Assembly: GCF_003437535.1 (NCBI RefSeq)
Contig: NZ_QSQT01000007.1
Location: 80,311-144,310 of the forward strand
Source: Phocaeicola plebeius
GTDB lineage: Bacteria > Bacteroidota > Bacteroidia > Bacteroidales > Bacteroidaceae
Direction: 5' to 3'
Length of the DNA stretch: 64,000 bases
Part shown: positions 10,460 to 20,329 of the stretch, one piece after another
Layout: the number at the start of each line of letters is the position of its first letter
Numbering within the stretch: the stretch's first letter is position 1
Program-made: the position numbers and the translations under genes
Notes under the pieces: generated by a model
Told to the model about the DNA's origin: nothing
The model's input: the letters and a program-made list of their open reading frames with translations, nothing else
Database searches by the model: none

Positions 10460-10770
10460 ATATTAGCTTTAATTCGTTGATTATCAAATGGTAAATTTAT
10501 TTCCAATTTATTAATGAGCCATTTTAAATCAGTTATAACTGCAAAATTTATATAGTTTTTCTACCTTATTATTACTAATAGGATTAGAAAATGTATTTAT
10601 ATAGATGATGTAATGCATAATATTATATTATGTTTCTCGTGCGAGAAACATACGTTTTACGATGCGGAGCCGTATGTTTCTCATGCGGAAAACGTACGGC
10701 TCTGCACCGTAAAATATAAACTATAACAGAGCGTCTTCTTAAATTAATAATTACATTCTTAGATTAATGA
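10460..10770. repeat. Gene-free stretch holding a palindromic repeat (10628-10717)
   Basis: AT-rich spacer between the left SusC body and the recombinase gene. Positions 10628-10717 contain stacked palindromes such as ATGTTTCTCGTGCGAGAAACAT, with further copies of CGTATGTTTCTCATGCG and CGTACGGCTCTGC. A related element occurs at 46409-46499. It may act as terminator or RNA hairpin at the 3' end of the recombinase gene. Confidence 0.7.
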
Positions 10771-11934
10771 TTAGAACTTACATTTTTTCAAGTCTTTTAC
10801 AATCGTTCCTGAAAAAATATCGCTATATCTCTGAGTAGTTTTTACACTTTGATGCCCCAATAGCTTTTGGACTGTAGTTATTTGAGCCCCGTTGTAAATT
10901 AAAAGAGTAGCATTAGTATGCCGGGCTGTATGAAATGAAAAGTGTTTTTCTATCTTGGCTAACACACCGATTTTTTTTAAATCTTTATTTACGGAAGAAT
11001 TCGATTTTATATGAAAAAAATCACTTAAATTCTGATGATATTCTTGCAATAATCGGAGGGCTTTCCCCTGAAAGAGAAGATATAATGCTATGCTGACTTT
11101 TGTATCTGTCTTGACAGTTTTAAATATAAGCCATTTCTCTCCTTTTATCGTAACAATATTACTTTCATTAAGAAGTACAAAGTCTGAATATCGAATCCCC
11201 GTATAACAACAAAATAAAAATGCTTTCAAGCTATGCATTAATGATTTTGGACACGATGAAAGCTCTAGCTTTTCTAGCTTCCTTATTTCTTCAGGTAGTA
11301 AAAAACTATGTTTACTTTGAGTTGTTTTTATTTGGTATTTTCTAAACGGATATTCATCAGGCTGAATATATCCTCTTTTGATAGCTTCATTAACAAAGGT
11401 TCTTAATTGTCTCATGTGTTTGGCGATTGTGTTTGTTTCATACATTCTTTGCCTCATGAAATCTTCAAAATCAAGAAGAAATGTATAGGTTATATCTTCA
11501 AATTCAATAGAGGGACGAAAGTGATTGAGTAAATCCAAAGTCGTTAAAAGATTCTTTTTGGTAGTATCTTTACGCAATGAGTGTTCTACCCAATTTCTAC
11601 CAAAGAGTAGAAATGTCATTTTCTCTGTATCATTTTGATGGTTGAAAGTTTTAAAAGCGGACAAGTTGATATAGACACCGCGTTTCCATGATTTCAATTC
11701 TTCCCATTGCAATTGTAAAATAAATTCTTCTAACATTCGGTTTAATTCTTCAGAATGCGGATGTTGGATAATTCTACTATGATGGTTATCCCATTGCTTT
11801 GGATTGACATATATTCCTGTCGAAATGTAAACCTTTTTACGATTTCTGTAAGCTTCCACTTGAATAAGAGCCTTACCTGATTTGTTTAACTTCTTTTTAC
11901 GATTGTAGACCAATCTGAAATAAATCTTGTTCAT
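10771..11934 (-). CDS. Tyrosine recombinase, probable inverting enzyme of the SusC shufflon
   Basis: A 387-residue tyrosine recombinase with an N-terminal arm-binding region (about 1-90), a SAM-like core-binding domain (about 105-200) and a C-terminal catalytic domain. All catalytic residues are visible: Arg248 in TGIRYSD, His335 and Arg338 in HTARHT, His361 in LGHQS and Tyr370 in QRYSDI. It lies inside the segment bounded by site copies A and B and is transcribed away from the SusC promoter, so it would be inverted together with it. In Bacteroides such enzymes next to inverted repeats catalyse DNA inversion for phase variation. Its direct action on this site is inferred from position. Confidence 0.88.
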   Translation of the reverse strand: MNKIYFRLVYNRKKKLNKSGKALIQVEAYRNRKKVYISTGIYVNPKQWDNHHSRIIQHPHSEELNRMLEEFILQLQWEELKSWKRGVYINLSAFKTFNHQNDTEKMTFLLFGRNWVEHSLRKDTTKKNLLTTLDLLNHFRPSIEFEDITYTFLLDFEDFMRQRMYETNTIAKHMRQLRTFVNEAIKRGYIQPDEYPFRKYQIKTTQSKHSFLLPEEIRKLEKLELSSCPKSLMHSLKAFLFCCYTGIRYSDFVLLNESNIVTIKGEKWLIFKTVKTDTKVSIALYLLFQGKALRLLQEYHQNLSDFFHIKSNSSVNKDLKKIGVLAKIEKHFSFHTARHTNATLLIYNGAQITTVQKLLGHQSVKTTQRYSDIFSGTIVKDLKKCKF

Positions 11935-12275
11935 ACTATGTTGTTTTTAAGAAAATATGCAGATAATATGCAATAAGAAGAAGTTTATTACTTATATAAC
12001 GTCTATTTTAGCTAAATTAAAACTAACAAGTATCTAGCAAAAAGGATTCATTATTTTGATTCGATGATAAATCCCAGATACAAGAAATGCATATCATTTA
12101 CTTTATAAAAACATACTTTTGCATGAAAGTGGCAGGTATAAGTGTTAAAAAGCAAGCTTTTGGGGGAATTTTATTGAAAATGGTATAAATATTTAAAAAG
12201 ATATTACTACTTTTGCGTCCTGTTAGAGTGAATGAATTTTTATTAATGTAAAGTTAAACTTTAAGAGAGATTTTT
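11935..12275 (+). promoter_or_regulatory. Mobile promoter module for the SusC shufflon
   Basis: A 341-base AT-rich stretch between the divergent recombinase and active SusC gene. TACTTTTG at 12208-12215 matches the -7 consensus; no good -33 box is seen at normal spacing. The leader ends with an A/G-rich stretch (AAGAGAG) shortly before the ATG at 12276. Apart from the weak AT-rich sequence, no other promoter is seen ahead of any shufflon SusC body, so this is the one that inversion would redistribute. Confidence 0.6.
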
Positions 12276-15200
12276 ATGAAAAGAAAATTGATGCTGTTAA
12301 TGACCTGCCTGATGATAGGTATTGGTCTGGTAAACGCTCAAATCTCAAAGGTAACAGGTAATGTTACTTCTGAAGAGGATGGTTTACCTGTAGTGGGCGC
12401 ATCAGTATTGGTAAAAGGTACTACAGTAGGTACTGTTACCGACATTGATGGTAATTTTACGTTGACTAATGTGCCAAGTTCCGCCGGAACTTTGGTCATT
12501 TCTTTCATCGGAATGCAGTCGCAGGAAGTGAAAGTTAAGCCAATTGTAAAAGTATTATTAAAATCTGACGCAGAACAACTTGATGAAGTTATGGTTGTTG
12601 CGTATGGCACTGCTAAAAAATCTTCATTTACAGGAGCGGCATCTTCTGTTGATGGAGCAAAAGCTTTAAAAGATATTCCTGTCACCTCTTTTGAGCAAGC
12701 TCTTGCTGGTACAACTCCTGGATTAACAATAAACAGTAACAGTGGACAACCGGGCGCGGCATTAGAAATTCGCGTAAGAGGTACAGGCTCAATGAATGCA
12801 ACCAATGAGCCATTATATGTAATAGATGGTGTTCCCGTTGTATCAGGAGATGTTGCTATATCAGCTGTAACAGACGATAGTAAATCATTTAATATTATGT
12901 CATCTATTAATCCCAGTGATATTGAGAATATTACCGTATTAAAGGATGCGGCTGCAGCTTCTTTGTATGGTTCTAGAGCAGCCAATGGTGTAATTTTGAT
13001 TACTACAAAGAAAGGAAAAGCCGGCAAAACACGTATCAATTTTAAAGCCAATTGGGGATTCTCTGATTGGGCTATGAAAAATCGTGAAAATGTAAATGGA
13101 ACTCAACGTAGAGAACTGACATACGAAGGAGCCTATAATGAAGCTATTCTTTATGGTATTCCTGATGCAGACGGAAATTACACTCCTGCAACAGAAGAAC
13201 AAGCAAAAGCGTATGCTCAAGCAGCAGCAGACACCTATGCGCCTGACTATAATGAAGACTGGGAGTCTGCTTTATTCCGTAAACACGGCTCTTCACAAAA
13301 CTACGAATTTTCTGCACAAGGTGGTGATGATCGAAACTCCTTCTTCGCTTCTTTAGCATACAAAAAAGACCAAGGTAAAGCTAACAACTCTAAAATGGAT
13401 GGATTTATTGGACGTATCAATGCAACTCACCGTTCGGCAGATAATAAATGGCAAATGGGAGCAAATATTTCATTGTCAAAACAAAAATCCTCTGTTGTTA
13501 GTGAAGGAACAGCTTTTGCCAATCCTTTTTTCTTGCTTAACTATGTGATTACCCCTAACATACGAATCTACGATGACGAAGGGAACTATGATATGTCAAA
13601 TCCTATTATTCAGGCTTATTTCCCTAAATCTCATCCTATAGAAGATTTACAGAAAGACAAGAATGAGTCAAATGTTTTCAGAAGTTCGAATAATTTATGG
13701 GCCTCCTATGAGATTATTGATGGGTTAACGCTAAAAGAAAATGTCAGCTATGATTATATAGCTAATAAATCATTAACCTACTGGCCTATGGATTCAAACA
13801 ATGGTAGCGATTTAGGAGGTCTTGGATCTAACTATATTTTGAATCAAAACAACATCTATTCTTCTACCACATTAAATTATGTGAAGAGCTTTAATCAAAA
13901 ACATAATTTGGATGTACTTGTAGGATGGGATGTAGATGACCGCAGAATAGAGTATGTAATGGCATCACAAAATGGATATCCGCACAATAAATTGCCAGAA
14001 TCTATTAATGCTGCTACTCCAATGGAAGGTATGGCGTATTACGAACAAGACCATTTGTTGTCACTTTTGTCACGTGTAAATTATGATTTTGACAATAAAT
14101 ATTATGTATCAGCCAATTTCCGTCGAGATGGAAGCTCACGTTTAGGTGCAAATAATCGATGGGCAAACTTCTGGTCTGTTTCTGCTGCTTGGAGAATGAC
14201 ACAAGAAGAATTTATGCATAATCTGACATGGTTAAATGATTTAAAGATAAGAGCATCTTATGGTATCAATGGTACTTTGCCTAGTTCATACTACAGCCAT
14301 CTAAGCTTGTATGGATATGGTTACAATTACCAGGATAAACCAGGCTCTGCTCCAAATTCTGTTCCAAATCCAGACTTGTCATGGGAAAAAAACAAGAATC
14401 TCAATATCGGATTTGATGCTCGTTTTTTTGACCGTTTAAACATTACATTTGATTACTATACACGTCGTACAAGTGATTTATTGCAAGATGTTCCCACATC
14501 AATGGCTGTAGGTTTTCAAACTATGCTAAAAAATGTTGGTGAAATGAAAAATCAGGGTGTAGAAGTAGACATCAATGTGGACGTGTTCAAACACTCACAA
14601 GTAAGATGGAATACAGGTCTAGCATTGTCACACAATAGCAATAAAGTAACCAAGCTTTATGGAGGAAAAGATATCATTGATGGTACTAGTATTATTCGTG
14701 AAGGAGAATCATACTATTCATGGTGGAGCCGTGAATGGGCTGGTGTAGACCCACAAACTGGTGAAGAGCAATGGGTATTAAATACAGTAAATGAAGATGG
14801 CAGTATAAACAGAGAATTAACTAAAGATCCTACAAAAGCTCAACGTGTAATTATCGGCAAACCAGACCCAAAACTAACTGGTGGATGGAGAAACTCTGTT
14901 TCATGGAAAGGATTAGAATTGAGTATGCTTTTCAATTTCTCTTTAGGTGGAAAAGTATTCGACACTTGGAGAACAAGTCTTACAGATACAGATGGATATC
15001 AGGTATGGTATAATATGTCAACCGAACAGTTAGACAGATGGCAAAAACCTGGTGACGTTACAGATGTTCCTCGCCGAATCAATAATTACAAATGGGGAAA
15101 TTATGGGAGCTCACGTTTTATGAAAGATTTGAACTATTTACGTTTGAAATCATTAAGTCTTTCTTACTCACTTCCACAAAAATGGGTTAACAAAGCACAG

Positions 15201-15353
15201 TTAAACAATGTTCGTGTATTTGTCTCAGGAACGAATCTACTCACTTGGACTTCATATAAATATGCAGATCCTGAAATGCCAGTAAATGGAATTCCAACAC
15301 TTGGACTTCCTAACTTAAAGACTGTTACATTTGGTGTTGAATTAGGAATTTAA
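12276..15353 (+). CDS. SusC/RagA-type TonB-dependent receptor, the currently expressed shufflon member
   Basis: A complete 1025-residue receptor. It has a signal peptide (residues 1-21, ending in VNA), a carboxypeptidase-regulatory-like domain (about 25-100), a TonB-box-like stretch near 105-115, a plug with ATNEPLYVIDGVPV, and a barrel ending in VTFGVELGI. SusC-type barrels import glycan or peptide fragments in a TonB-dependent way with a SusD lid. The 5' 200 bases together with the promoter form the switchable module; the shared block lies at 12477-12532, coding for SSAGTLVISFIGMQ. The body downstream appears more AT-rich than the right cassette, hinting at a different origin. SusD follows after 15 bases. 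Confidence 0.92.
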   Translation: MKRKLMLLMTCLMIGIGLVNAQISKVTGNVTSEEDGLPVVGASVLVKGTTVGTVTDIDGNFTLTNVPSSAGTLVISFIGMQSQEVKVKPIVKVLLKSDAEQLDEVMVVAYGTAKKSSFTGAASSVDGAKALKDIPVTSFEQALAGTTPGLTINSNSGQPGAALEIRVRGTGSMNATNEPLYVIDGVPVVSGDVAISAVTDDSKSFNIMSSINPSDIENITVLKDAAAASLYGSRAANGVILITTKKGKAGKTRINFKANWGFSDWAMKNRENVNGTQRRELTYEGAYNEAILYGIPDADGNYTPATEEQAKAYAQAAADTYAPDYNEDWESALFRKHGSSQNYEFSAQGGDDRNSFFASLAYKKDQGKANNSKMDGFIGRINATHRSADNKWQMGANISLSKQKSSVVSEGTAFANPFFLLNYVITPNIRIYDDEGNYDMSNPIIQAYFPKSHPIEDLQKDKNESNVFRSSNNLWASYEIIDGLTLKENVSYDYIANKSLTYWPMDSNNGSDLGGLGSNYILNQNNIYSSTTLNYVKSFNQKHNLDVLVGWDVDDRRIEYVMASQNGYPHNKLPESINAATPMEGMAYYEQDHLLSLLSRVNYDFDNKYYVSANFRRDGSSRLGANNRWANFWSVSAAWRMTQEEFMHNLTWLNDLKIRASYGINGTLPSSYYSHLSLYGYGYNYQDKPGSAPNSVPNPDLSWEKNKNLNIGFDARFFDRLNITFDYYTRRTSDLLQDVPTSMAVGFQTMLKNVGEMKNQGVEVDINVDVFKHSQVRWNTGLALSHNSNKVTKLYGGKDIIDGTSIIREGESYYSWWSREWAGVDPQTGEEQWVLNTVNEDGSINRELTKDPTKAQRVIIGKPDPKLTGGWRNSVSWKGLELSMLFNFSLGGKVFDTWRTSLTDTDGYQVWYNMSTEQLDRWQKPGDVTDVPRRINNYKWGNYGSSRFMKDLNYLRLKSLSLSYSLPQKWVNKAQLNNVRVFVSGTNLLTWTSYKYADPEMPVNGIPTLGLPNLKTVTFGVELGI
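12477..12532 (+). repeat. Recombination site copy B (active junction) of the SusC shufflon
   Basis: Same 56-bp block as copies A and C, here within the open SusC reading frame. It begins with A plus GTTCCGCCGGAAC, a 6-bp perfect inverted repeat around one central base. Copies A and B are inverted relative to each other and enclose 10404-12532; B and C are direct repeats. Confidence 0.88.
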
Positions 15354-15368
15354 TAAAAAGAAGAAACA

Positions 15369-16787
15369 ATGAAAACAACTATACATACAATATTTGTGAC
15401 CTTGCTGACTGGAGTTACGTTGTTATCTTCGTGTGATGATTATCTGACAACATTGCCTAGCAATTCGTTAGTTAGTGAAGGAGCAATCACCACGGAAGAA
15501 GATACGAGAACAGCAGTGAACGGACTTTATCAAGGGCTTATTTCTGTCGATGGTTCATACTATTACGGTACAGATTTCATTACTCGTCCAGAAGTGGGCG
15601 GTGAAGATATACAAACTAGAATGGTTGGAGACCGTACAGAAAACTTTTATCGTTTTACCGATAGGCAAAATAATGCTAGAGAATCACTTTGGTCTGTACC
15701 TTATGTAGTCATAAATCGTGCTAATGTCCTCTTAGATGCTATTGAATCTGGTTCTATACCAATGACAGATGTAACTAAGAATTCAAAGGGGGAAGCTTTA
15801 GCAATCAGAGCATTAGCTCATTTCAACCTTCTAATTACTTATGGTACACCGTATCAAAAAGATAATGGAGCATCTTTAGGAGTTCCTGTGATAACAACCG
15901 TACTTGATGCTGCAAGTTTACCTGAGCGTCTTACTGTAGCACAAGGCTATGAAGCAGTTTTAACTGATTTAGCAGATGCTTTAGATTTTATAAGTGAAGA
16001 TAAAACATACGGTCACATAAACCGCTGGGGGGTAAAGGCCTTAATAGCTCGTGTCAATTTATATAAAGGTAATTATGAGGAAGCCTATAAATACGCAAAA
16101 GATGTCATTGATAATGGAGGATATAATCTAGTCCCTAACGCTGAATATATCAACATGTGGGGAAAACGTGAAAATAGTGAATCTATTTTTGATTTAGATT
16201 TATCTTCTACTATGTATGGCGGAAGTAGAGAGCTTATTGGATCTCTTGTTGCACCAAGTTCATACGGAACAATGATTGCAACAACTGATTTCCTGAATTT
16301 ACTAAACGAAGATCCGGATGATGTACGATTGGGATTATTGATAAAAGATAAAGATGGACAGAAGCGTGTTGTAAACAAGTATCCAGGACTTGACGGAAAT
16401 ATTTTTGTGAATAATGTTAGAGTAATCCGATTGTCTGATATTTATCTAATTGGAGCAGAAGCTGCATTAAGAAAAGGCACTCCTGATCAAAATTCTGCTG
16501 ATGAATACTTATATCAAATAAGACATCGTGCTAATCCAAACAACACAAAAATCACAGCAACTCTTGATTTAGTTAAGAAAGAACGTAGAAAAGAACTTGT
16601 GATGGAAGGTCATAGACTATATGACATTTTACGTGTAGGAGATACTGTTGAGAGAAAAGGAGGTACTCATTTCTTGAATGGAGAAGATTTAATAACCGTT
16701 AATTGGAATGATTATAGAACTATTATGCCTATCCCTCAGGCGGAAATTGATGCTAATCCTCAGATTAAACAGAATCCCTCATATTAA
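15369..16787 (+). CDS. SusD/RagB-family outer-membrane lipoprotein, partner of the active SusC
   Basis: A 472-residue lipoprotein with lipobox L-S-S-C (Cys22) and the RagB/SusD C-terminal pattern (VKKERRKELVMEGHRLYDILRVG, then IMPIPQAEIDANPQIKQNP). It should bind ligand at the surface over the SusC barrel. It lies 15 bases behind the SusC gene and is followed by a terminator at 16875-16919, so the pair is one transcription unit driven by the mobile promoter. Confidence 0.9.
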   Translation: MKTTIHTIFVTLLTGVTLLSSCDDYLTTLPSNSLVSEGAITTEEDTRTAVNGLYQGLISVDGSYYYGTDFITRPEVGGEDIQTRMVGDRTENFYRFTDRQNNARESLWSVPYVVINRANVLLDAIESGSIPMTDVTKNSKGEALAIRALAHFNLLITYGTPYQKDNGASLGVPVITTVLDAASLPERLTVAQGYEAVLTDLADALDFISEDKTYGHINRWGVKALIARVNLYKGNYEEAYKYAKDVIDNGGYNLVPNAEYINMWGKRENSESIFDLDLSSTMYGGSRELIGSLVAPSSYGTMIATTDFLNLLNEDPDDVRLGLLIKDKDGQKRVVNKYPGLDGNIFVNNVRVIRLSDIYLIGAEAALRKGTPDQNSADEYLYQIRHRANPNNTKITATLDLVKKERRKELVMEGHRLYDILRVGDTVERKGGTHFLNGEDLITVNWNDYRTIMPIPQAEIDANPQIKQNPSY

Positions 16788-17299
16788 TAGATTGAGAAGT
16801 TTTTCTTGAATTTATAATATATAGAAGCAAAAAGCATTGTCTTCTTATTTATAAATTCCGAGAATTATTATAGGAAACTTACCCAAGTTGCGTAGCGTAT
16901 TCTTGGGTAAGTTTTTTTCTTAGTACGCTCTCTATTTTATTATAAGACATTTTCTTTAAACTACTTAATATATAAGCAGGTGGCTCAATATATATTGTTG
17001 TAAAATCTATGAAGAAATTTCATACTCTTAAAACAATATAAGGCAGGAAAACATATTTTATTGACAAATGAAAACGCGTTTACTGAATAAATGTATGGAA
17101 TTTTATTTGTCTTGTATGACTCAATAAATTCGTTTTGAGCTAATATATTCATCTAATTATATAAAAATGACTTATTCAGAGTATAATCTTGGTAGAAAAT
17201 CCGTATAGAATATCAGTTTACAAGCCATCTTGATTTACAAATCTTATTTAATTGAATAATTTCTATTTATTTATAGATCAATAATTTATAATACTTTAT
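16788..17299 (+). terminator. Gene-free stretch with terminator of the middle SusC/SusD operon (16875-16919)
   Basis: The stem AAACTTACCCAAG with CTTGGGTAAGTTT is followed by a T-run and ends the middle operon. The remaining 380 bases up to site copy C are very AT-rich. I see no convincing promoter or start codon leading into the right-hand SusC body, which supports its being silent. Confidence 0.72.
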
Positions 17300-17355
17300 A
17301 GTTCCGCCGGAACTTTGGTCATTTCTTTCATCGGAATGCAGTCGCAGGAAGTGAA
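17300..17355 (+). repeat. Recombination site copy C of the SusC shufflon
   Basis: Third copy of the 56-bp block, same orientation as copy B. Directly upstream is TATA, as in copy A, while copy B has CCA. An in-frame TAA at 17282-17284 closes the frame just before the block, so the body behind it cannot start upstream. Confidence 0.88.
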
Positions 17356-20305
17356 GATTAAGCCTATCGTAAAAGTGGTGTTGAAGTCTGATGCTGAGGT
17401 ACTTGATGAAGTTGTGGTAACTGCGTATGGTACTTCTACCAAAGGGTCATTTACAGGTTCTGCAGCAGTGATGAAAGCTGATAAGATTGAGAAACGTCAG
17501 GTGTCAAACGTATCAAATGCATTGGCTGGAGCTGTAGCAGGTGTGCAGATTTTGAGTAATAACGGTCAGCCGGGTGAAGATGCAAAAGTGCGTATCCGTG
17601 GTGTCGGATCAATCAATGCCGGAACAGATCCGTTGTATGTAGTTGATGGTGTGCCTTATGATGGAGATTTGTCATCTATCAACTCTGCAGATATTGAATC
17701 GATGACAGTGTTGAAAGATGCGGCTTCTACAGCGTTGTATGGTGCGCGTGGTGCAAACGGTATCATCATGATTACTACTAAAAAAGGTACTTCTGGTAAG
17801 GCACGTGTAAACTTCGATGCAAAATGGGGTGCCAACTCTCGTGGAGTAAAGAACTACGATGTGCTGACAAGTTCAAAGAATTATCTGGAAAAAGCTTACG
17901 AAGCTATCTATAATGGTTATGTACAGACCAATGGCATGACTCCGCAGGCTGCCAATGTAGCTGCAAACAATACTTTGCTTTCTGCTGGAAATGGTGGTGT
18001 AGGTTATCAGATTTATACAGTACCTGAAGGTCAGTTGCTGATTGGTAGCAACGGTTTGCTGAACCCGAATGCTACATTGGGCTATACAGATGAATATGGA
18101 TATTATTATACTCCGGATAACTGGGCTGATGAAACATTTAGAACATCTCTTCGTCAGGAATATAACTTGAATGTGTCTGGCGGTAACGATAAGTCTACTT
18201 TCTACATGGCTTTCGGCTATTTGGATGATCAGGGTGTAATTGAAGGTTCTGGTTTGACTCGTTTCAGCGGTCGTTTGAAGGGTGACTACAAGGTAACAGA
18301 CTGGTTGAAAGTGGGTGCCAACATGAACTATGTAAACTCAAAGAGTAACTATCCGGGCGATCAGGATAATGCATCATCTTCCGGTAATGCTTTCTATATT
18401 GCCAATAACATTGCTCCGGTTTATCCGATGTATGTACGTGGAGCTGACAAACAGATTATGACACTGAACGGTCGTAAGGTGTATGATTACGGTGATGGTG
18501 TAAGCAGTCCTTCATCACGTGCATTTATGTCTATTGCCAACCCGGCAGGTGACCTTATTTATAATAAGACTGAATTTTTGGCTGACGTGCTGAATGCAAA
18601 CTGGTTTGCTGAATTGACTCCGATTAAAGGTCTTACCATCAGCGCACGCTTTGGTATGAATATCGACAATACACGTTACAATGATTTGGGTAACGCATAT
18701 ATGGGTCAGAGTGCTTCTTATGGAGGTAATGCTTATCAGGCTGCAATGCGTACTTTCGGTTTTGACCAGCAGTATGTAGCTAACTATCAGTTTGCAGTGA
18801 AAGATGTACATCATTTTGATATTACTGCCGGTTATGATGGTTATTCATACCAATATACAGAATTGACAGGTTCTGGTCAGAATCTGTATGACCCTGAAAG
18901 CTTCTATATTAGCAATACAATTGATAAGAAGACTGCCAGCGGTATGAAATTGACTTATGCTACTGAAGGTTTCTTTGGTCGTGTCAACTACTCTTATGAC
19001 GATAAATACTTTGGTAACGTTTCTTACCGTCGTGATGCTTCTTCTCGTTTTGCTCCTGAAAATCGTTGGGGTGACTTCTGGGCTGCAAGTGTGGCTTGGA
19101 TGATTACACGTGAAGATTTCATGAAGGATATCACTTGGATTAACATGTTGAAACTGAAGGCTTCTTTCGGTCAGCAGGGTAACGATGATATCTTGTTCCC
19201 AGGTGGATATACTGTAGGAGTGATGGAGACAGCTAAAAACTATTATCCATGGATGGACCAGTATAACATGACTGGTGCAGACGGTGTGTTCTCTGACGGT
19301 ACGATGATTGCAAAGGGTAATCGCGATTTGACTTGGGAAACTTCAACTTCTTATAACGTAGGTATTGATTTTGCCTTGTTCAATAACCGTTTGAACGGAT
19401 CGGCTGAATACTTCGGTCGTAAGTCAAGTGATATGCTTTACAACAAACCGGTTGCCGGAAGTGTGGGTTATACTTCTATTCCGATGAACGTAGGTTCTAT
19501 GACCAACTCTGGTTTTGAATTGGATTTGACTTATTTGATTTTCAACCAGAAGAACTTTACTTGGGATGTGAATTTGAATGCCACTTTCATCAAAAATAAA
19601 ATCAACAAGTTGCATCCGGACTTGGATGGTCAGTTGATTGATGGAAACTACATTTACGAAGAAGGTGAATCAATGTACCGTATGTATTTGGTAGATTATG
19701 CTGGCGTAGATCCAGAAACAGGTTTGGCTCAGTATTGGGCAAAAGATGACAAGGGTGAGTTGTATAAAACAGACAATTATGCATTAGCTCAGACTACAAA
19801 CAAGGTGGCCACAGACAACTTGATGCCGAAGGTATACGGTGGTTTGGGAACTTCTGTACAGCTTTACGGTTTTGATGCTTCTATTCAGTTGTCTTATCAG
19901 TTGGGTGGTCAGATTTATGACTCAGGTTATCGTTTCATGATGGCTGGAAAAGGTGACGGACAGAACTGGCACAAGGATATTTACAATGCATGGACTCCGG
20001 AAAATAAATATACGGATGTACCTCGTCTGAATGCACAGGATAAGTATACAAACTCTACTTCAACTCGCTGGCTTGCAAGTTCTAACTATCTGAGTGTAAA
20101 TAATATCACTATTGGTTATACACTTCCGTCTAACTTGGTTCGCAAGATGATGCTGGAAAAACTGCGTGTATATTTCACTGCCGATAATGTAGGATTGCTT
20201 TCTGCACGTAAGGGTCTTGACCCACGTCAGAGCTATACAAGTGCTACTACATCACTTTATACTGCCATCCGTACAATTTCTGGAGGTATCAGCCTTACAT
20301 TTTAA
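17315..20305 (+). CDS. Silent SusC/RagA-type receptor body, 5' end missing (right cassette)
   Basis: About 996 residues of a SusC-type receptor starting inside the shared block: the end of the regulatory domain, TonB-box-like LDEVVVTAYG, plug with AGTDPLYVVDGVPYD, and barrel ending in GGISLTF. Signal peptide, start codon and promoter are absent; the frame opens only with a TTG at 17315. Body and SusD partner look intact, so this is a stored cassette rather than a dead gene. Because site C is a direct repeat of site B, expression without loss of DNA needs two inversions (see findings). Compared with the middle body it uses more G/C-ending codons. Confidence 0.88.
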   Translation: MVISFIGMQSQEVKIKPIVKVVLKSDAEVLDEVVVTAYGTSTKGSFTGSAAVMKADKIEKRQVSNVSNALAGAVAGVQILSNNGQPGEDAKVRIRGVGSINAGTDPLYVVDGVPYDGDLSSINSADIESMTVLKDAASTALYGARGANGIIMITTKKGTSGKARVNFDAKWGANSRGVKNYDVLTSSKNYLEKAYEAIYNGYVQTNGMTPQAANVAANNTLLSAGNGGVGYQIYTVPEGQLLIGSNGLLNPNATLGYTDEYGYYYTPDNWADETFRTSLRQEYNLNVSGGNDKSTFYMAFGYLDDQGVIEGSGLTRFSGRLKGDYKVTDWLKVGANMNYVNSKSNYPGDQDNASSSGNAFYIANNIAPVYPMYVRGADKQIMTLNGRKVYDYGDGVSSPSSRAFMSIANPAGDLIYNKTEFLADVLNANWFAELTPIKGLTISARFGMNIDNTRYNDLGNAYMGQSASYGGNAYQAAMRTFGFDQQYVANYQFAVKDVHHFDITAGYDGYSYQYTELTGSGQNLYDPESFYISNTIDKKTASGMKLTYATEGFFGRVNYSYDDKYFGNVSYRRDASSRFAPENRWGDFWAASVAWMITREDFMKDITWINMLKLKASFGQQGNDDILFPGGYTVGVMETAKNYYPWMDQYNMTGADGVFSDGTMIAKGNRDLTWETSTSYNVGIDFALFNNRLNGSAEYFGRKSSDMLYNKPVAGSVGYTSIPMNVGSMTNSGFELDLTYLIFNQKNFTWDVNLNATFIKNKINKLHPDLDGQLIDGNYIYEEGESMYRMYLVDYAGVDPETGLAQYWAKDDKGELYKTDNYALAQTTNKVATDNLMPKVYGGLGTSVQLYGFDASIQLSYQLGGQIYDSGYRFMMAGKGDGQNWHKDIYNAWTPENKYTDVPRLNAQDKYTNSTSTRWLASSNYLSVNNITIGYTLPSNLVRKMMLEKLRVYFTADNVGLLSARKGLDPRQSYTSATTSLYTAIRTISGGISLTF

Positions 20306-20329
20306 TTAAAATATAAATAAGAAACAGAT

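Noticed and set aside
17315..17317. TTG as a true start of the right SusC body (and likewise at 10444 for the left one)
   Set aside because: It would give a receptor without signal peptide, has no promoter, and lies inside the shared recombination block.
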